64,000 bases of DNA. Source: Diphasiastrum complanatum. Lineage: Eukaryota; Streptophyta; Lycopodiopsida; Lycopodiales; Lycopodiaceae. Below are positions 51,364 to 63,355 of this stretch, in pieces; position 1 is the first letter of the stretch; every line of letters starts with the position of its first letter. The notes beneath the pieces were generated by a model. That model made no database searches and was not told the origin of the DNA. It worked only from the letters and a program-made list of their open reading frames with translations. The DNA lies in the NCBI GenBank assembly GCA_029204225.1, contig CM055101.1:37437648-37501647 (forward strand). Direction: 5' to 3'. The position numbers and the translations under genes were made by a program.

Positions 51364-52836
51364 GGATGCAGCCTATGAATCTAGCCGAACAGGAGAAGAT
51401 GAGAAGATTGTTCAAGTTAGAGTGCAACTTACCTCAGAGCAGTTTCAATCATTGAGAAACTTATTGATCAAATATCAAAATTGTCTTGCTTGGACATATA
51501 AAGATTTAAAGAGAATACCTACTTCTGTAGTCAAGCATACTATCTCTCTTGTACTGGATGCAATGCCAAAGGTGACAATATTTTTTGTGGTAATCCGAAT
51601 GTCACAAATCTAATAAAGAAAGAGTAGAAAAGATTATTCGAGGCAGATTTCATTTATGAAATTGAACAGATCGAGTGGGTCTCACCAATTGGCGTTGTTC
51701 CTAAGAAAAATGGCAAGATGAGAATTTGCGCAAACTCAAAGACACTTAATAAAGTCATGCATAAAGATCAATTTCCATTGCCTTTTATAGAAATCATATT
51801 GGATCGCCTTGCTAGAACGGAAGTATATAGTTTTTTGGATGGATTTAATGGATATAATCAAGTTAAAATTGCACTTGTGAATTGACATAAAACAATTTTT
51901 GCAACAGATTGGAGAATCTATGCTTATAAAGTTATGTTGCTTGGACTTTGGAACACACCGAGTTCTTTATGTCGTTTGCTTTTAAGGAGTATTTGCATAA
52001 ATTTGTTGAAATTTTATTTGGATGATCTTGGAGTCCATAGTTTTGATACGGACCATCTGGATCATTTGGAAAAAGTGTTTGAATGATGTCGTAAATACCA
52101 GATTTTCTTAAATCCAAAAAAATGCCAAATATGGGTTACTCATGGAGATGTTGTTCTTGGCCACATTGTTCGAATTTTTTGTCCTGTTGAGATTGTCAGT
52201 GGTCGGGGAACGCATTTTGTCAATGAAATGATAAAGTGTCTATTGGAGGACTTTTTTGTTATTCATCGGTTTAGTACTCCATATTATCTGAGGGGTAATG
52301 TGGCAAGCAAAATTTTCCAATAAGATTCTTTGTAGTATTATGACAAAGTGGAAACAAGTCGTTTTGATTGAGAACATAAACTATATGCAACATTATGGGC
52401 ATTCAAAACAACTTATAAAGTGAGTATAGATCAAATGCCATTTCAACTTGTGAATGGCCAAGATGTAGTTATCCCAATAGAATTTCTAGTTCCATCATTA
52501 CGCATAGCAGCCACGGAATGTTTGGATGATAGTAAATTGTTACAACTCTATCATGAGGCTTTACATAAGTTATGTAAAACTACATTGATGGTAGTTCATG
52601 CATTAGCAACAGAAAAATATCGTCGAAAGGCATGGCATGATCATCGATTATATAAGAAGGATCTGAAGGAAGGAGATCTTGCCTTAATGTATAGAATGAA
52701 ATTGATCAAGGGAAAGTTGAAATTTACAGGTGAAGGACCATATAAAGTCAAAGAGATATTATCTTATGGAGAGGTGGTCTTGGAACACCTGGATGGTAAA
52801 AGATTTGACACTCTTATGAATGGTAAAGATAATTGA
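51364..52836 (+). mobile_element. Ty3/gypsy RT-integrase relic with internal deletion
   Basis: Plus strand. Pre-RT: CLAWTYKDLKRIPTSVVKH (51485-51540). RT: EWVSPIGVVPKKNGKMRICA (51668-51730), FPLPFIEIILDRLA, YSFLDGFNGYNQVKI and FYLDDLGVHSFDTDHLDHLE (52010-52070), to HGDVVLGHIVR (52144-52175). It then jumps directly to integrase core VEIVSGRGTHFVNEMIK (52190) and FSTPYYLRGN, so RNase H and the N-terminal half of integrase are missing. A clean 138-codon frame (52420-52836) gives the integrase C-terminal part, with WHDHRLYKKDLKEGDLAL. It lies head to head with the copia LTR. Confidence 0.85.
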
Positions 52837-53525
52837 AAAAAAAAAAGATGATGAGCAAAAGTCAAAAAAGTCATCAGATTAGAAAAAAAGAGGAAGGAAA
52901 GTATTTTCAAGACTCAATTTTTTATAAAAATGACTAAACAGTCACTATTTTAGTCAGATCTTCATTCAAACAATCATATTAACTTCGTCGAGTTGCCAGT
53001 TGATACATCCAGTTCAGATCTACCTATATTGAGTTGGGCGAAGGTTGGTTTGCAGATAAAATATCTATTTTGCAGTTAGGCAAGAGTTCAGACCTATGTT
53101 ATTTTGGGAACCTTCGCCGAGCACGAGGCACTCATTATGGACCTTCGTCGACCTGATAGATGGATTCAGAACACTAAACTAGGTTGGGCGACAATTTATA
53201 TTCTGAAATTTTTCATTAAATACAGTACCTAGGCGAAGGATGCACCTAGGTGAGGGTTCGCCGGATCTACAGAACCTTTGCCGGCTACCCAATTGGTCAG
53301 GATCCTTTGCCGAGAATTTTGGAAGCTATTTTCATAGAGCATGCATGTGAATTTTTGTTTCAGACTGATAAGCCAAACTGGTACTTTGTCTAATAGACCC
53401 TCCAAATTAGCCTATAAAAGGGCTGATTTCAAACTCATTTCTCACTTGTGCTAGCAAAGCTGTTGCACCAAACCTCCTGCATACTTTCACATAGGTTTCT
53501 GACACAAACCTAGTTAATAAGTGAG
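52837..53525 (+). repeat. Probable LTR region of the plus-strand gypsy element
   Basis: A purine tract (about 52886-52905) follows the integrase end. Next is a region with eight or more scattered copies, on both strands, of a cttcgccga/tcggcgaag-like motif (52983-53310) and a TATA box tataaaag at 53413-53420. This is consistent with a 3' LTR U3-R region in plus orientation. TG/CA ends were not found, so the LTR identity is inferred. Confidence 0.45.
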
Positions 53526-54353
53526 ACGGATTTGGCACCCTGCGTGTGTAAGTTGGAAGGGGGTTAAGCCTGTAGCTCGCTTTGGGGTAGTGCGATAAGC
53601 CCAGAGAACAGCATGGAGTTTGAGCTCCCAATCAGATCAGTTGGATTCGATGGTTTTGGTGAGAATGCCACATAGGATTTTATTGGTAAATTCTGCCTGG
53701 CCATTGCAGCGTGGATAGTATGGGGAACTTTTGCGATGTACCACAAAAAATTTGGAAAGAAGATCTGCTATGACAGAGTTAAGAAAATGTGTATCCCTAT
53801 CACTGATAAGCTCTAGAGGACATCCGAACCGAACTATAACCTGTTCATAGAGAAATTTGGCGGTGGAACGAGCTTCAACATTGCGAACAGCTCTTGCTTC
53901 AGCCCATTTGGTGCAGTAGTCTGTAGCTACTATGATGTAACGAGATCGTGGGGGTCGAGCAGCAGGACTAATAGGTCCGACATAATCAATTCCCCATTTT
54001 TGGAAAGCTTGATCAGTGGTTACAGGGTGTAAAGGCATGTAGTCTGTTTTTTTAAAGTGTTTTGTGCGTTGGCAGACATCACAAGCCTTAGTGTAATTGT
54101 GCGTATCCTTGAAGAGTGTTGGCCACCAGAAACCGGCCAAGAGGATTTTCTTAGCAGTTGTTTCAGAAGAGAAATGGTCGGCACCAATACCTTCATGAGT
54201 GAGGGAAATTACAGAGGGTATTTCTCCTTTAGTAAGACATTGTCGGATAATTCCATCTAACTCTTTCTTGTAGAGTTGTCCTACAATTAACATATAAGGT
54301 TTAGTTTTGAGGACCAACGCTCGTTGTTCAGGTTTAGAGAAGGAAGGATCCAT
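53525..54353 (-). pseudogene. Integrase of the gypsy element
   Basis: HHCC region HEGIGADHFSSETTAKKIL with CDVCQRTKHFKKTDYMPLH. The core has KWGIDYVGPISPAARPPRSR, LISDRDTHFLNSVIADLL and YYPRCNGQAEFTNKIL, so D, D and E are all present. The long open frame runs 54353-53637; a stop precedes the tail [20 protein letters not shown]. Truncated at about 53525. Confidence 0.9.
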
Positions 54354-54359
54354 CTGTCC

Positions 54360-55101
54360 TGAAGTTAAATATTCGATAATTTCCTTAGCCCATATAGGTG
54401 TAGAGTCAAATTGGAAAGGGATTGCATCTGGTAAATCATCGTTGACGCCTTGATTAGGGGTAGTAAGGTTAGGGATTCAGGATAGATGATCTGCTAAAAA
54501 ATGCTGAACTCCCTTACGAACCACGATCCTAAACTCAAATTCTCTCAATAATAGAATCCATCTAGTAATACGACCTGTGGTGCAGGTCTTGTTGATGAGA
54601 TACAACAATGCTTGATGATCAGTGAAGAACGCAAACATTTTTCCTAGAAGATAATGGCAAAACTTCTGACCCGCTTATACCATTGCCAAGGCTTCGCATT
54701 TGGTAGTGGTATAATTGATTCAGCAGGTATCAATTGTCGACTAAGAAAACAAATTGGGTAATCCTTTTTGAATTATCCCGGTTGGGTGAGCACTGCTCCA
54801 ATGGCATACTTGGATGCATCGGTATGCACATGGAATTCTTTAGAATAATCAGGAGCCCGGAGGATGGGTGCTTTGGTAAGGGCTTCTTTGAGTTGATTGA
54901 ATCCGTCCATTTGGGAGCTACAACTACTTTGTAGATTAAGCGTGCTCTGTTAGCGGAATCGAAAATAAAGCACCGATAGTAGTTGGCGTGGCCAAGGAAG
55001 GAGTAAACTTCATGTATCGTACGCGGTTCCGGTAGATTTTGAATGATAAGGATCTTTTCAGGGTCAGTGGCATAATACCATGGATTACCCAAATCTAGCA
55101 T
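54360..55101 (-). pseudogene. RT connection and RNase H of the gypsy element
   Basis: LPEPRTIHEVYSFLGHANYY (55045) begins the connection. RNase H motifs follow with stops: NYTTTKCEALAMV (54715), LLGKMFAFFTDHQALLYLIN (54650), TGRITRWILLLREFEFRI (54570) and GVQHFLADHLS (54510). Confidence 0.8.
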
Positions 55102-55728
55102 CTTTCAGGACTAAGAGAGATACCGAAGCGTTGACATTGGATAAATTTTTTTTCGAGCACAGACAGATGACATATTTCTTTGGAATGTGCTCCTAAATCA
55201 TCCAAGTAAACTTCTAAGGTATCGCCCATCTGCTGAGAAAAGGCCGCTTGCATAACACGTTGGAAGGTGCTAGGAGCATTGCAGAGCTCAAAAGGCATGA
55301 CTTTCCAGCAGAAGGTTCTCCATTCTGTGGCAAAGGCGATTTTGTGTTGATCTTCTTCAACAATTTGGATCATATTACATCCGCTAAAGCCATCTAAGAA
55401 GGAGTAAGCCTCATCTCTTGCTAGATTTTTCTAAGATGGATTCTCCAAAAGGTAATGGAAAATGAGCACGTTCAGTGACGACATTAAGTTTCTTAAAATC
55501 AACACAGATCCAAAGTTTTCCATTTTTCTTGGGGACGATGACAATTGGGGAGACCCACTCAGTATGCTCAAATTCATATATAAATCCTACATCTAAAAGG
55601 CCTTGTAATTCTTCTTTGATCTTGGCCTTATAGATGGGATTGCATCTGTACGGATGACTCGCAGTGGGCCTCGCACCCGATTTAAGTGGGATACGATGCA
55701 CAACTACTTGGGGTGAGATGCCTTTCAT
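55095..55728 (-). pseudogene. Reverse transcriptase of the gypsy element
   Basis: Fingers: EELQGLLDVGFIYEFEHTEW, VSPIVIVPKKNGKLWICVDF (55640-55500). After a frame break: DQHKIAFATEWRTFCWKVMP, APSTFQRVMQAAF and the catalytic box VYLDDLGAHS (55210). All core motifs are present but in two frames. Confidence 0.88.
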
Positions 55729-56289
55729 GTCTTTATAGGTCCAGGCAAAGATATGTCGATATTTTCGCAGGAGCTTTTCAAGCCGTCTTCCTTGTTCGCG
55801 ATTGAGATGAGCTCCGATGTGGACAAGATATTCGTTGGTTTCATTTGGCTCACTCAGGGAAAGGGTTATGGTTTCTACAGGGCCTTCGTAGGGTGAATTA
55901 CTAGTGGGCTCACGTTGAGCTTGGGGTAATTTGATTGTGACATCCTCAATCGTATAGTCCTTAAAGTATGCAGGAACATCATGGGCTGGAGATTCGAGGG
56001 GGCCTTACCTTTATCTTGCCGAGATGGTGCTTTTTCGGGGAGGGGTGTAGGCCTAGAGGCAATCTCAGGAACTTCCTGAACAGTTGTGAGGTCACCCGAC
56101 GATTGAATTTGAAATGGTTTTTTCATTTTCTCTTTCATAGTATGACCACATGGTTGAGGTTTTGGTGGTGGAGAGACAATTGGTATGTCCTGGAGGATCT
56201 CATCATTGATTTGAAAGATAGTCTCCTCCTCACAGAGATCCCATGGATAGTGTGGGCGTTTGGGATGGTAGAATTTTGTCTCAAGTTTC

Positions 56290-57015
56290 TCACTTGCAAC
56301 CCTGGCAACGGATTCCACTTTGGAAGCATGTTGCGGATAGGTCTTCGAGGGGAAATGCTTCCATAGGTAGCCATGCAACATTTAGTAGCTCATCATGGTG
56401 TGGAAGAATATCAACAAAATTGATATTGATGATGGGTGTATCCAGGTCAGGTAATTGGTCGTGATCGAACCGGTGTGGAGAGGTACAATTATCCTGATGT
56501 TGAGCACAGTAATCGGCATTCACACAATCAATGGTAGCTAGATTGTGACTCCAATTTATGATATTAGTAGACTTAACATAATGACCTTTTTCGTGGCTGG
56601 ACTGGTATGGCTCAAATACTGAGTTGGTGGTTGAGGATCCTTCATCATCTATGCATGCAGATTTGAGTTTACCCGTTGAGTCAATTGTGACATAATTGTC
56701 ACGATTACCAAAAGTGACTCGGCCTTTGCTCCAGTCATGAACGACTCGTGGACTGATGAGCCATGGACGACCAAGTAGTAATTCATAAGAATAGGCATTA
56801 TTGGGAATATCAAGTACTACAAGGTCAACCGAAAATTTGAGACCTCCTAGGTTGATCATACGTGCGGAAGGAAACAGGTAGGTCGGACCACACTTTGATC
56901 AGCCATTCGAAGTTGACAAGTAGGTTTGGCTAGCTTGTCTCTCAGATTCCATTCCATCATGAGGGATGTGGAAATGATATTAACCCCGGAACCTCCATCG
57001 AGTACTGCTAAAACT
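56290..57015 (-). pseudogene. Aspartic protease region of the gypsy element
   Basis: LAVLDGGSGVNIISTSLMME (about 57013-56955) carries the active-site position as DGG rather than the usual D-S/T-G. The frame then shifts and continues SYELLLGRPWL (about 56790), the second protease landmark. Confidence 0.75.
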
Positions 57016-58792
57016 TCACGAGATTGATGATGGGTGGCTGGGATTTTGATGTTGCCTCGTTCGCTGAGTGGATTGTTTGGATGTAAGGGCATTTCAGGCA
57101 ACTCATCAATAGTGGTGGTGGTATTGGATTGGATCTGTTGTTTCCACTGGCCAGCATGTTTCCAGAGGACATGGAAGGGAAGAATGACATTGGCTTGTAG
57201 TAAATCTCTCCAAACTTTGGTATCTTCAAGGGTTTTGCTTTCAAAGGGCTTGTGAGGTATTTTATGGGAAGAGGAAGATTGTTGGTCGGCATTACAAATT
57301 TGCTGGCGATACTCATGATGCAGCCAAATTTCTTTAGATGGGTGAGGATAAACTATCGGGGTTGAATCATCACTTGGAGGAACAACCTGCGGTTGAGTTT
57401 TGTTGGGTGCAAGTGTAGGGGCTTGGCGTTGGGTTTGTGCCCGAGTCAAGACCCAAGCAGGATGAGTTTCAACTGGTAAAGTTTCTACTTGCACGGAACA
57501 GACTGGAGCAGCAGGTTTGGATTGGGATGAGCAGTCCTTCACGTGATGTTCAGTACCACAATTTTCACAAGCTGGAGGGAAACAGAGTTTATCTGGGCAA
57601 CAAATACTAGGATGTTTACCTGCACAGATAAAGCATTCTCGTATTGCGGGTAGTTGATGTGCGACAAAGACAACTTGGTTTGGATTGAAAGCTTGGGCAT
57701 TGGGATTCAGTGGTTGAGCATTAGAATCATTGGTATAATAAAAAACCATTTCAGTAGAGTACTTCGGTTGAGTATTGTCTTCCACATAGTAGGTGGCCGG
57801 ATCGATGGTATTCGGATCAAGATAATGGACATCGTTTTGTGAACAACAAACTGTTGACGTGGGGGTGGGCATTGATTTGGTGCAGGTGGTCGTGGTTGGT
57901 AAACCCCTGGTCGTGGCACAGGTTGTTGTGGCGGGTAGGGGCGGTAAGCTCGATAAACGGTGGGTCTGGTGGCTGCTGGGAAATGATTTCTCAATTGAGG
58001 GCATTCATTATCAGTGTGATGCTGTGAGCAGATTGGACACCAGACATTTTCTCTTGCTGGAAAGGATTTCTCAGCAATCTGTTTCATGGCGGTTTGAAAA
58101 TCGGCAGTGAGTTTATCCATATGAGATTGTTGAGCTTTTTGCCAGGTTTCCATTTGATGTATAAGTTCAGAAGACTGAGCAATATTATTAGACTTCAGGT
58201 GATTAGGACGATCTGGATTCTTAGATTTCTTTTCACGATGGTCAAAGTCATCATCGGAACCTTCGTCTTCTTCACGGATAGCATTGGTCATCACATCCTT
58301 AAGCTGATCATAAAGGTCAACTGGTTTGAGTTCACGACGGATGTTTTTAGGCAATCCAACTAAAAATAGTTCTATGGCCATTCGTTCAGTGATATTTTTA
58401 TCAACACATTCTACTTTGAGACGTTTAAAACGCTCAATGTAGTTTCAAACAGACTCTTCGTGACGCATCTTGATATGAGTAAACGGGCTCTGAGTCAGTT
58501 TGGATAGTTTGAAACACTTGATGAGAGCGTCCTTGAGGGTGGTCCAAGAAGCAAGATCAGGAGTTTCAAGATTCAAGTACCACTCCTTGGCGGTGCCATA
58601 GAGGACCATGGAAAATAGGCGAAGCTTTTCAGTTTCAGAGGTATCTCCATAAAAATGGCATGCATTATCAAAGTCTTGGAGAAATCGGACTGGGTTAGAT
58701 TCGCCATCGTACTTTGGTGCATCGATACGTGGAATTCTTCATTCCATTCGTGGAGGAGTCGGATTAGAAGGTTCAGCGCAGTCACGAGACAT
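57000..58792 (-). pseudogene. Gag of the minus-strand gypsy element
   Basis: Capsid-like segment (58740-58440) with RFLQDFDNACHFYGD and GTAKEWYLNL, then LVGLPKNIRRELKPVDLYDQ (58360). A Pro/Gln-rich linker follows, with cysteine knuckles around 57615 and 57560. A TGA replaces a probable CGA shortly after the start, and a frameshift lies near 57850. Confidence 0.8.
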
Positions 58793-59652
58793 GATGCAGA
58801 ATACAAATGAGCAGGGCAGGACTGTACTTGGCAAAAAGGACAGTTTGCTTGCAGAATGGATAGTGTAGGACAAAAATTGGTCTTTCTGATTGTTATATTA
58901 TTCGTGGACAGGCTGAGAAATCGTGGAGAGGCAGATAAATCTAACTGTAATACTCGCGAATTCTAAACAAGTTTTCTGAATGTCAGAATAGTGATTTTTT
59001 TGAGATTTTATGGAAAAAATTTGGCGTTTCAGAATTCGCAGATAGTACAGGGAAATCGTGCTTTGTGAGGACAAATTTTTAGGCTTAATGGTGAATTCTA
59101 ACAGAGAGGTTTGATTGGCAAATAGTAAATATAGAGAAAAATGTGATGTTCTGTCAATAAACGGGCAAAATCTATGAGATAGAATTCGCGAAGTTGCTGA
59201 AGGACTGATCTTAATGAGATCTAGCCTCAGTGAAGTCGGCGAATTCTAGGACAAAGATTTTGATGAGAAATAAGGGACTTTGACTGTATAACAGGCTGTT
59301 TTCTCAAAATCTGACTGTGGCCAGAATTCGTGGAGGTGATAGAATGAAAGGTCAGGGTCTATTAGGGTTGTAGACAGACTGGCAAATTCTGATATACCTG
59401 TTTGGTTGTGAAAAAGGTCACTTGGGTCACTTTTTTTGAAGAAAATGCCCAAGTTGACTCTTTTGTTGCTTCCCCCCAGTTTGAGAAGTTGCTCCGTAGC
59501 GCGTGTAGGACCTGGAGAGACGACGCGTGCTGTTTGTTGGTAGATAGAGATAAGCACACAAGCAAACATACAACACGGAAGCAAGAAATAAAAGAAAAAA
59601 AAGGGAGAAGAAGCTAGGGAGAAAAATACTTAAAAAGCGGCAACGACGCCAA

Positions 59653-60472
59653 TGTTGGAAGTTTTTCTAGTGAATGCGGTGGCTAGATCTACTTACGGGT
59701 GTAGAATAGGTATGTAGATATTCGTCCACTTTTTAAGTTTCTACAATAAGCTTCAACGGAAATATGGAGAGGAATGAGAGCACTAAGGCTTACCCAACTA
59801 GTGCCCGAAACGGAATTAAAGCTAATTAGTAACAACAACAAAAATCCTTGCTAAGGCTTACCCAACTAGCAAGGTGACTAGACTAATTCTAGATTAACAC
59901 CCGAAGGGTAATAAAATGAGATTGCGGCTAATACTAAACAAATAAGCAATAATGAACATGCCACGGAGGCAAGAGGAGGCCAAAGCACCTTCCCTCAAGC
60001 TATGCACCTTCCCAAAGGGAACACAAATGAAATAGAATGATAATTCTCCAAAATAGAGAGCAAGATAGCTTAATCTCAAAAGTGTTATTTACAATGCAAA
60101 TACTTCTCCTTTTATGGCAAGGAGGGTCTCCCATAAGTGCCTACTAACTTATGGGACTAATATGTTCCTAGCCTTCCTAGAACTTCTAACTTAGGATTTA
60201 GAACTTCAATTTTCTTAATTTAGGACAACTTAAAATAAAATATTTCTAATTTTAAGTTTCCTAAGTCTAAGTTCTAAATCTAAGTTTAAGCTATTTATTA
60301 TTATTTAAGCTTCTACTCATGGACTTACCAAACACATGCCATGGCTTGAAGTTTATTGACAGATACTCATACGTGGACAAAACACATGCCACAGAGTTTT
60401 ATTATTTTTTTATTTTCTCTGTGTTAGCACAGTTGCTAACAGTTATTGACATATAGTCGAGTATTTCCAACA
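59653..60472 (-). repeat. Gypsy 5' LTR, 820 bp
   Basis: Bounded by perfect 8-bp inverted ends TGTTGGAA (plus strand, 59653) and TTCCAACA (ending 60472). The inner end touches a primer-binding site reading TTGGCGTCGTTGCCGC on the minus strand (59652-59637), the tRNA-Asp-type site of many plant gypsy elements. Confidence 0.88.
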
Positions 60473-62278
60473 TGTTTTGTCGACTTTATGTCTTTATCTT
60501 CTAGGAAACCAGTATTCACAAGTCGTCCGGAGGGTGGAACGAAAAATTGTGGCGACATTTGAGAAAATACTCTTCAGCGTGTTCGAGAATCGAGCAAAAT
60601 CAGAGATTTCTCTCCTTTCTCTCTAAAATGAAACATTCTCTCTCGAGGCTCTGATACCAAACGTTGCACTTCCATTCCCAGGAGCTCTCCAATCCTGATG
60701 GCCGGTGTGTAGAATCCTCCACCCAATCGTAGGTGCCCTCCTCTCGAGTCTATTTGATTACTATTCTGGGCTTGGTACACATGGCGACCATGCAAGGGTG
60801 ATCAGTCCCCATGGTTCCGTAAATCCACTACCCGCAATCAGTGCGTGACTCTGAGGCACCACCCCCAAGCCCCGTCATGGACCTGTGACACTAACGGTTA
60901 GCTAATTGCTGGCTAGTTGCTTGTCCTGTAGAGGCATCTCCATTGCTGACAACTAGGGTCCATACTGTTATAACTCTGCCTATTGACATCCTGTCAGGCG
61001 ATCACACCAGGTCACTATCTATGATGCACCGGACCCAACTGGTCCCATGGTGTCCATCCTAGTCATTGGCCCTTGCCAATGCCATGGCTCTCGGCCCTTG
61101 GTAACTGGTCGTGCTGGGACTGTGCTAGAGCAGAACTGACGTCTAAGTTTACCTACTAATGCACCATTGCTCTTTTTCCTAAAATAAAATAGCATGGATG
61201 CATACAATGCATGGGCTAAAGCTTGCTTTCCACCTTCCACCAACTCACAACACTGCATTACAAAATAGTATTTTAATGAAGATTAAAATCTAAAATACCT
61301 GTACTTAATGAGAGTGAGTATGTCAATTCTTAAGCTCTTTTTCTACTATTGACTTTTCACAAATAACCTTCACCAACCTAAACACACAGTTCAAAAGTAA
61401 AATGTAATTTTGGGCACAACAATTGGATGATGATTACATAATCTTGCAAAGAATGAACATTCTATCATTGGTCTCAATTTTTTTTTTATAGTATGTAAAA
61501 CCAAGTAGCTATCCTTGAAGGTTGTATAATGACATTGATCTTCATTAAAAAGGATGAGATGTACAAGGTTTATGCATTGATGTTGGCATTGACATTTAAA
61601 GTAGCATGGTACTATTTGAAGCCTTCATGATTCAATCTATCAAAAGTGTTTCTTTAATTATATTATGACTTGAAGTATATACAAGTGTTATTATATGCAC
61701 AAGAAACATGGTTTAAAGTTCACACGAGTGTAGCTGATGGATGTAAGGAAGGTTTTGTGCAATTTTTTTTTCTTTTTAGGGTCGTGTGAGAGATAATGTG
61801 CAATTTCTGAATGGCTCATATCCAAGTCAACCAACTAAATAATACAAATGAAAAACACGATGATCTCATGATGTGCATTCCATATACGAGTCAACCAACT
61901 AAAACCCACAAATGAGCAACACTAAGATCTTCATGGTCACATCTATTGAGCTAGATCTCACACTAAAAAGCTTCCACCAATTTCAACCACCAATTTCATG
62001 GAAATACCCAATGATGCCGAATGCATACTTGGTGATGCCGAAAGCATCATACATCATAACCCAGTGATGCCGAGTGAGTCCCAACCAGCACTAAATGGTT
62101 TCAAAATTGTATGAGATATATTACATTCTAGGAGTTGTTAACTTTGTTGACTATGGTCCTTATTGAAGGTTAGGTGGGTGAGTAGTAGTAGTGAAATAGT
62201 AAGTTGTATTAACAAAGCACAAGAGCAAAATTTGTGTATGTAGAGACGTGTATCAGCGAGCATCATTTTTGTTGTTTG
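60473..62278. other. Intergenic region upstream of PGDH
   Basis: A second initiator-Met primer-binding-like sequence (minus strand TGGTATCAGAGCC) lies near 60650-60662, suggesting a copia trace. An imperfect 63-bp tandem pair (gagtcaaccaacta near 61820 and 61885) and three gtgatgccga motifs (62011-62072) lie nearer the gene. No coding sequence is supported. Confidence 0.4.
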
Positions 62279-62286
62279 TATAAATA
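62279..62286 (+). promoter_or_regulatory. TATA box of PGDH
   Basis: The sequence tataaata lies about 119 bp upstream of the PGDH start codon, in the right orientation, giving a predicted transcription start near 62310. A gagagaga and agcgatcgatcgc stretch lies in the short leader. Confidence 0.65.
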
Positions 62287-62397
62287 GCCCATTCGTAAAA
62301 TATAACGGAAATCAGAAGTAAAATCTGAAAGCAAGAGAGAGAGGAGCGATCGATCGCAGGAGCTGGAGGAGTGCCAAGGCGAGAGAGCTCTGTAGCG

Positions 62398-63022
62398 ATG
62401 GCGGCAGCCCTGCGCATAGCGGCTGTGGTAGCGGATCGGAACTGCGTTGTTGCATATGCTGCTCGTCCTTCGCCGACTTCTTCCTTTGTCGCTGGATTTT
62501 ATGGGCGAAATGGTAAATCATTGTCTTTTCAGTCCACATTGCCCTCTCTTATATGCCTCCGCAGGCAGTATAGCAGCCTCATTGCTTTGCCAAAGGGCTT
62601 GTCTCTCATTCCGGTGGTCAGATCTCAAACTGCGGAGGTGATTGGGAAGCCGACCGTGCTGGTGGCTGAGAAGCTTGGAGATGCGGGTCTGCAGCTTCTG
62701 AAAGAAGTGGCCAATGTTGATTGCTCCTATAATTTAACTCACGAAGAGTTATGCGTTAAGATTTCTCTGTGCGATGCTTTGATTGTTAGAAGCGGAACCA
62801 AGGTGACTAGGGAAGTGTTCGAGGCTTCAAATGGACGTCTTAAGGTTGTGGGAAGGGCTGGAGTGGGAATTGACAATGTGGATTTGCAAGCAGCGACGGA
62901 GCTAGGGTGTCTCGTTGTCAATGCTCCCACCGCTAACACTGTAGCAGCTGCTGAACATGGAATAGCTCTCCTGGCAGCTATGGCGCGCAATATTCCTCAA
63001 GCAAATGCCTCTTTAAAAGAAG
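62398..63022 (+). CDS. PGDH: D-3-phosphoglycerate dehydrogenase, plastid type, exon 1 (residues 1-208 plus 1 nt)
   Basis: PGDH oxidises 3-phosphoglycerate to 3-phosphohydroxypyruvate with NAD, the first step of the phosphorylated serine pathway in plastids. Residues 1 to about 75 are Ala/Ser/Arg-rich with few acidic residues, like a plastid transit peptide. The catalytic domain starts at KPTVLVAEKLGDAGLQLL (84-101), with the substrate-binding segments IVRSGTKV (129-136) and VGRAGVGIDNVD (151-162), then NAPTANTVAAAEHGIAL. The ATG at 62398 was chosen; a GTG 27 bases earlier is not a plausible plant start. Donor AG|GTACAA gives phase 1. Intron 1 is 333 bp. Confidence 0.95.
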
Positions 63023-63355
63023 GTACAATGATTCAGAATGCTGGACATTGTATTAGTTGGAAATGATGTTTTATTTTATGCAGGCCTTGGCGTTGACATA
63101 GATCACTGAGGATTGAAAAAGCTGCTTGTTCATGATGACATCTGCCATATATGCAATTCATTCTCAATTCACGTTAGTCCATGTTTGGTTGAGCTTTATA
63201 TAGCCTCCAGATTAATCTATAGGAATAATAAAGTTTTTGGTTCAATACATTTGGCGTTGCGAAGAATTTTGAACAGCGTACAAGAATCTTTTTGATAAAA
63301 TTGCATTTCTGTAACTCGATCCGTGATGACATTAACTTACCTGATTTGAATTCAG

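Larger units (their letters stand above)
53525..60472 (-). mobile_element. Nearly full-length Ty3/gypsy retrotransposon, 3' end missing
   Basis: Minus strand, 5' to 3': LTR, primer-binding site, gag, protease, RT, RNase H and integrase, interrupted by stops and frameshifts. Gag: start ATG 58792, an in-frame TGA within 20 codons, then DNACHFYGDTSE, GTAKEWYLNL and zinc motifs CFICAGKHPSICC and CENCGTEHHVKDC. The gag to protease region changes frame near 57850 and 56857. Integrase breaks off after [18 protein letters not shown] at about 53525, where the plus-strand gypsy LTR region begins. No 3' LTR copy is seen. Confidence 0.9.

Noticed and set aside
56682-56700. tRNA, rRNA or CRISPR features anywhere in the window
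   Set aside because: No cloverleaf, rRNA or regularly spaced palindromic repeat array was recognised; the window is plant nuclear DNA.
62371-62397. GTG start for PGDH
   Set aside because: Plant nuclear genes start at ATG, and an ATG in good context lies at 62398.
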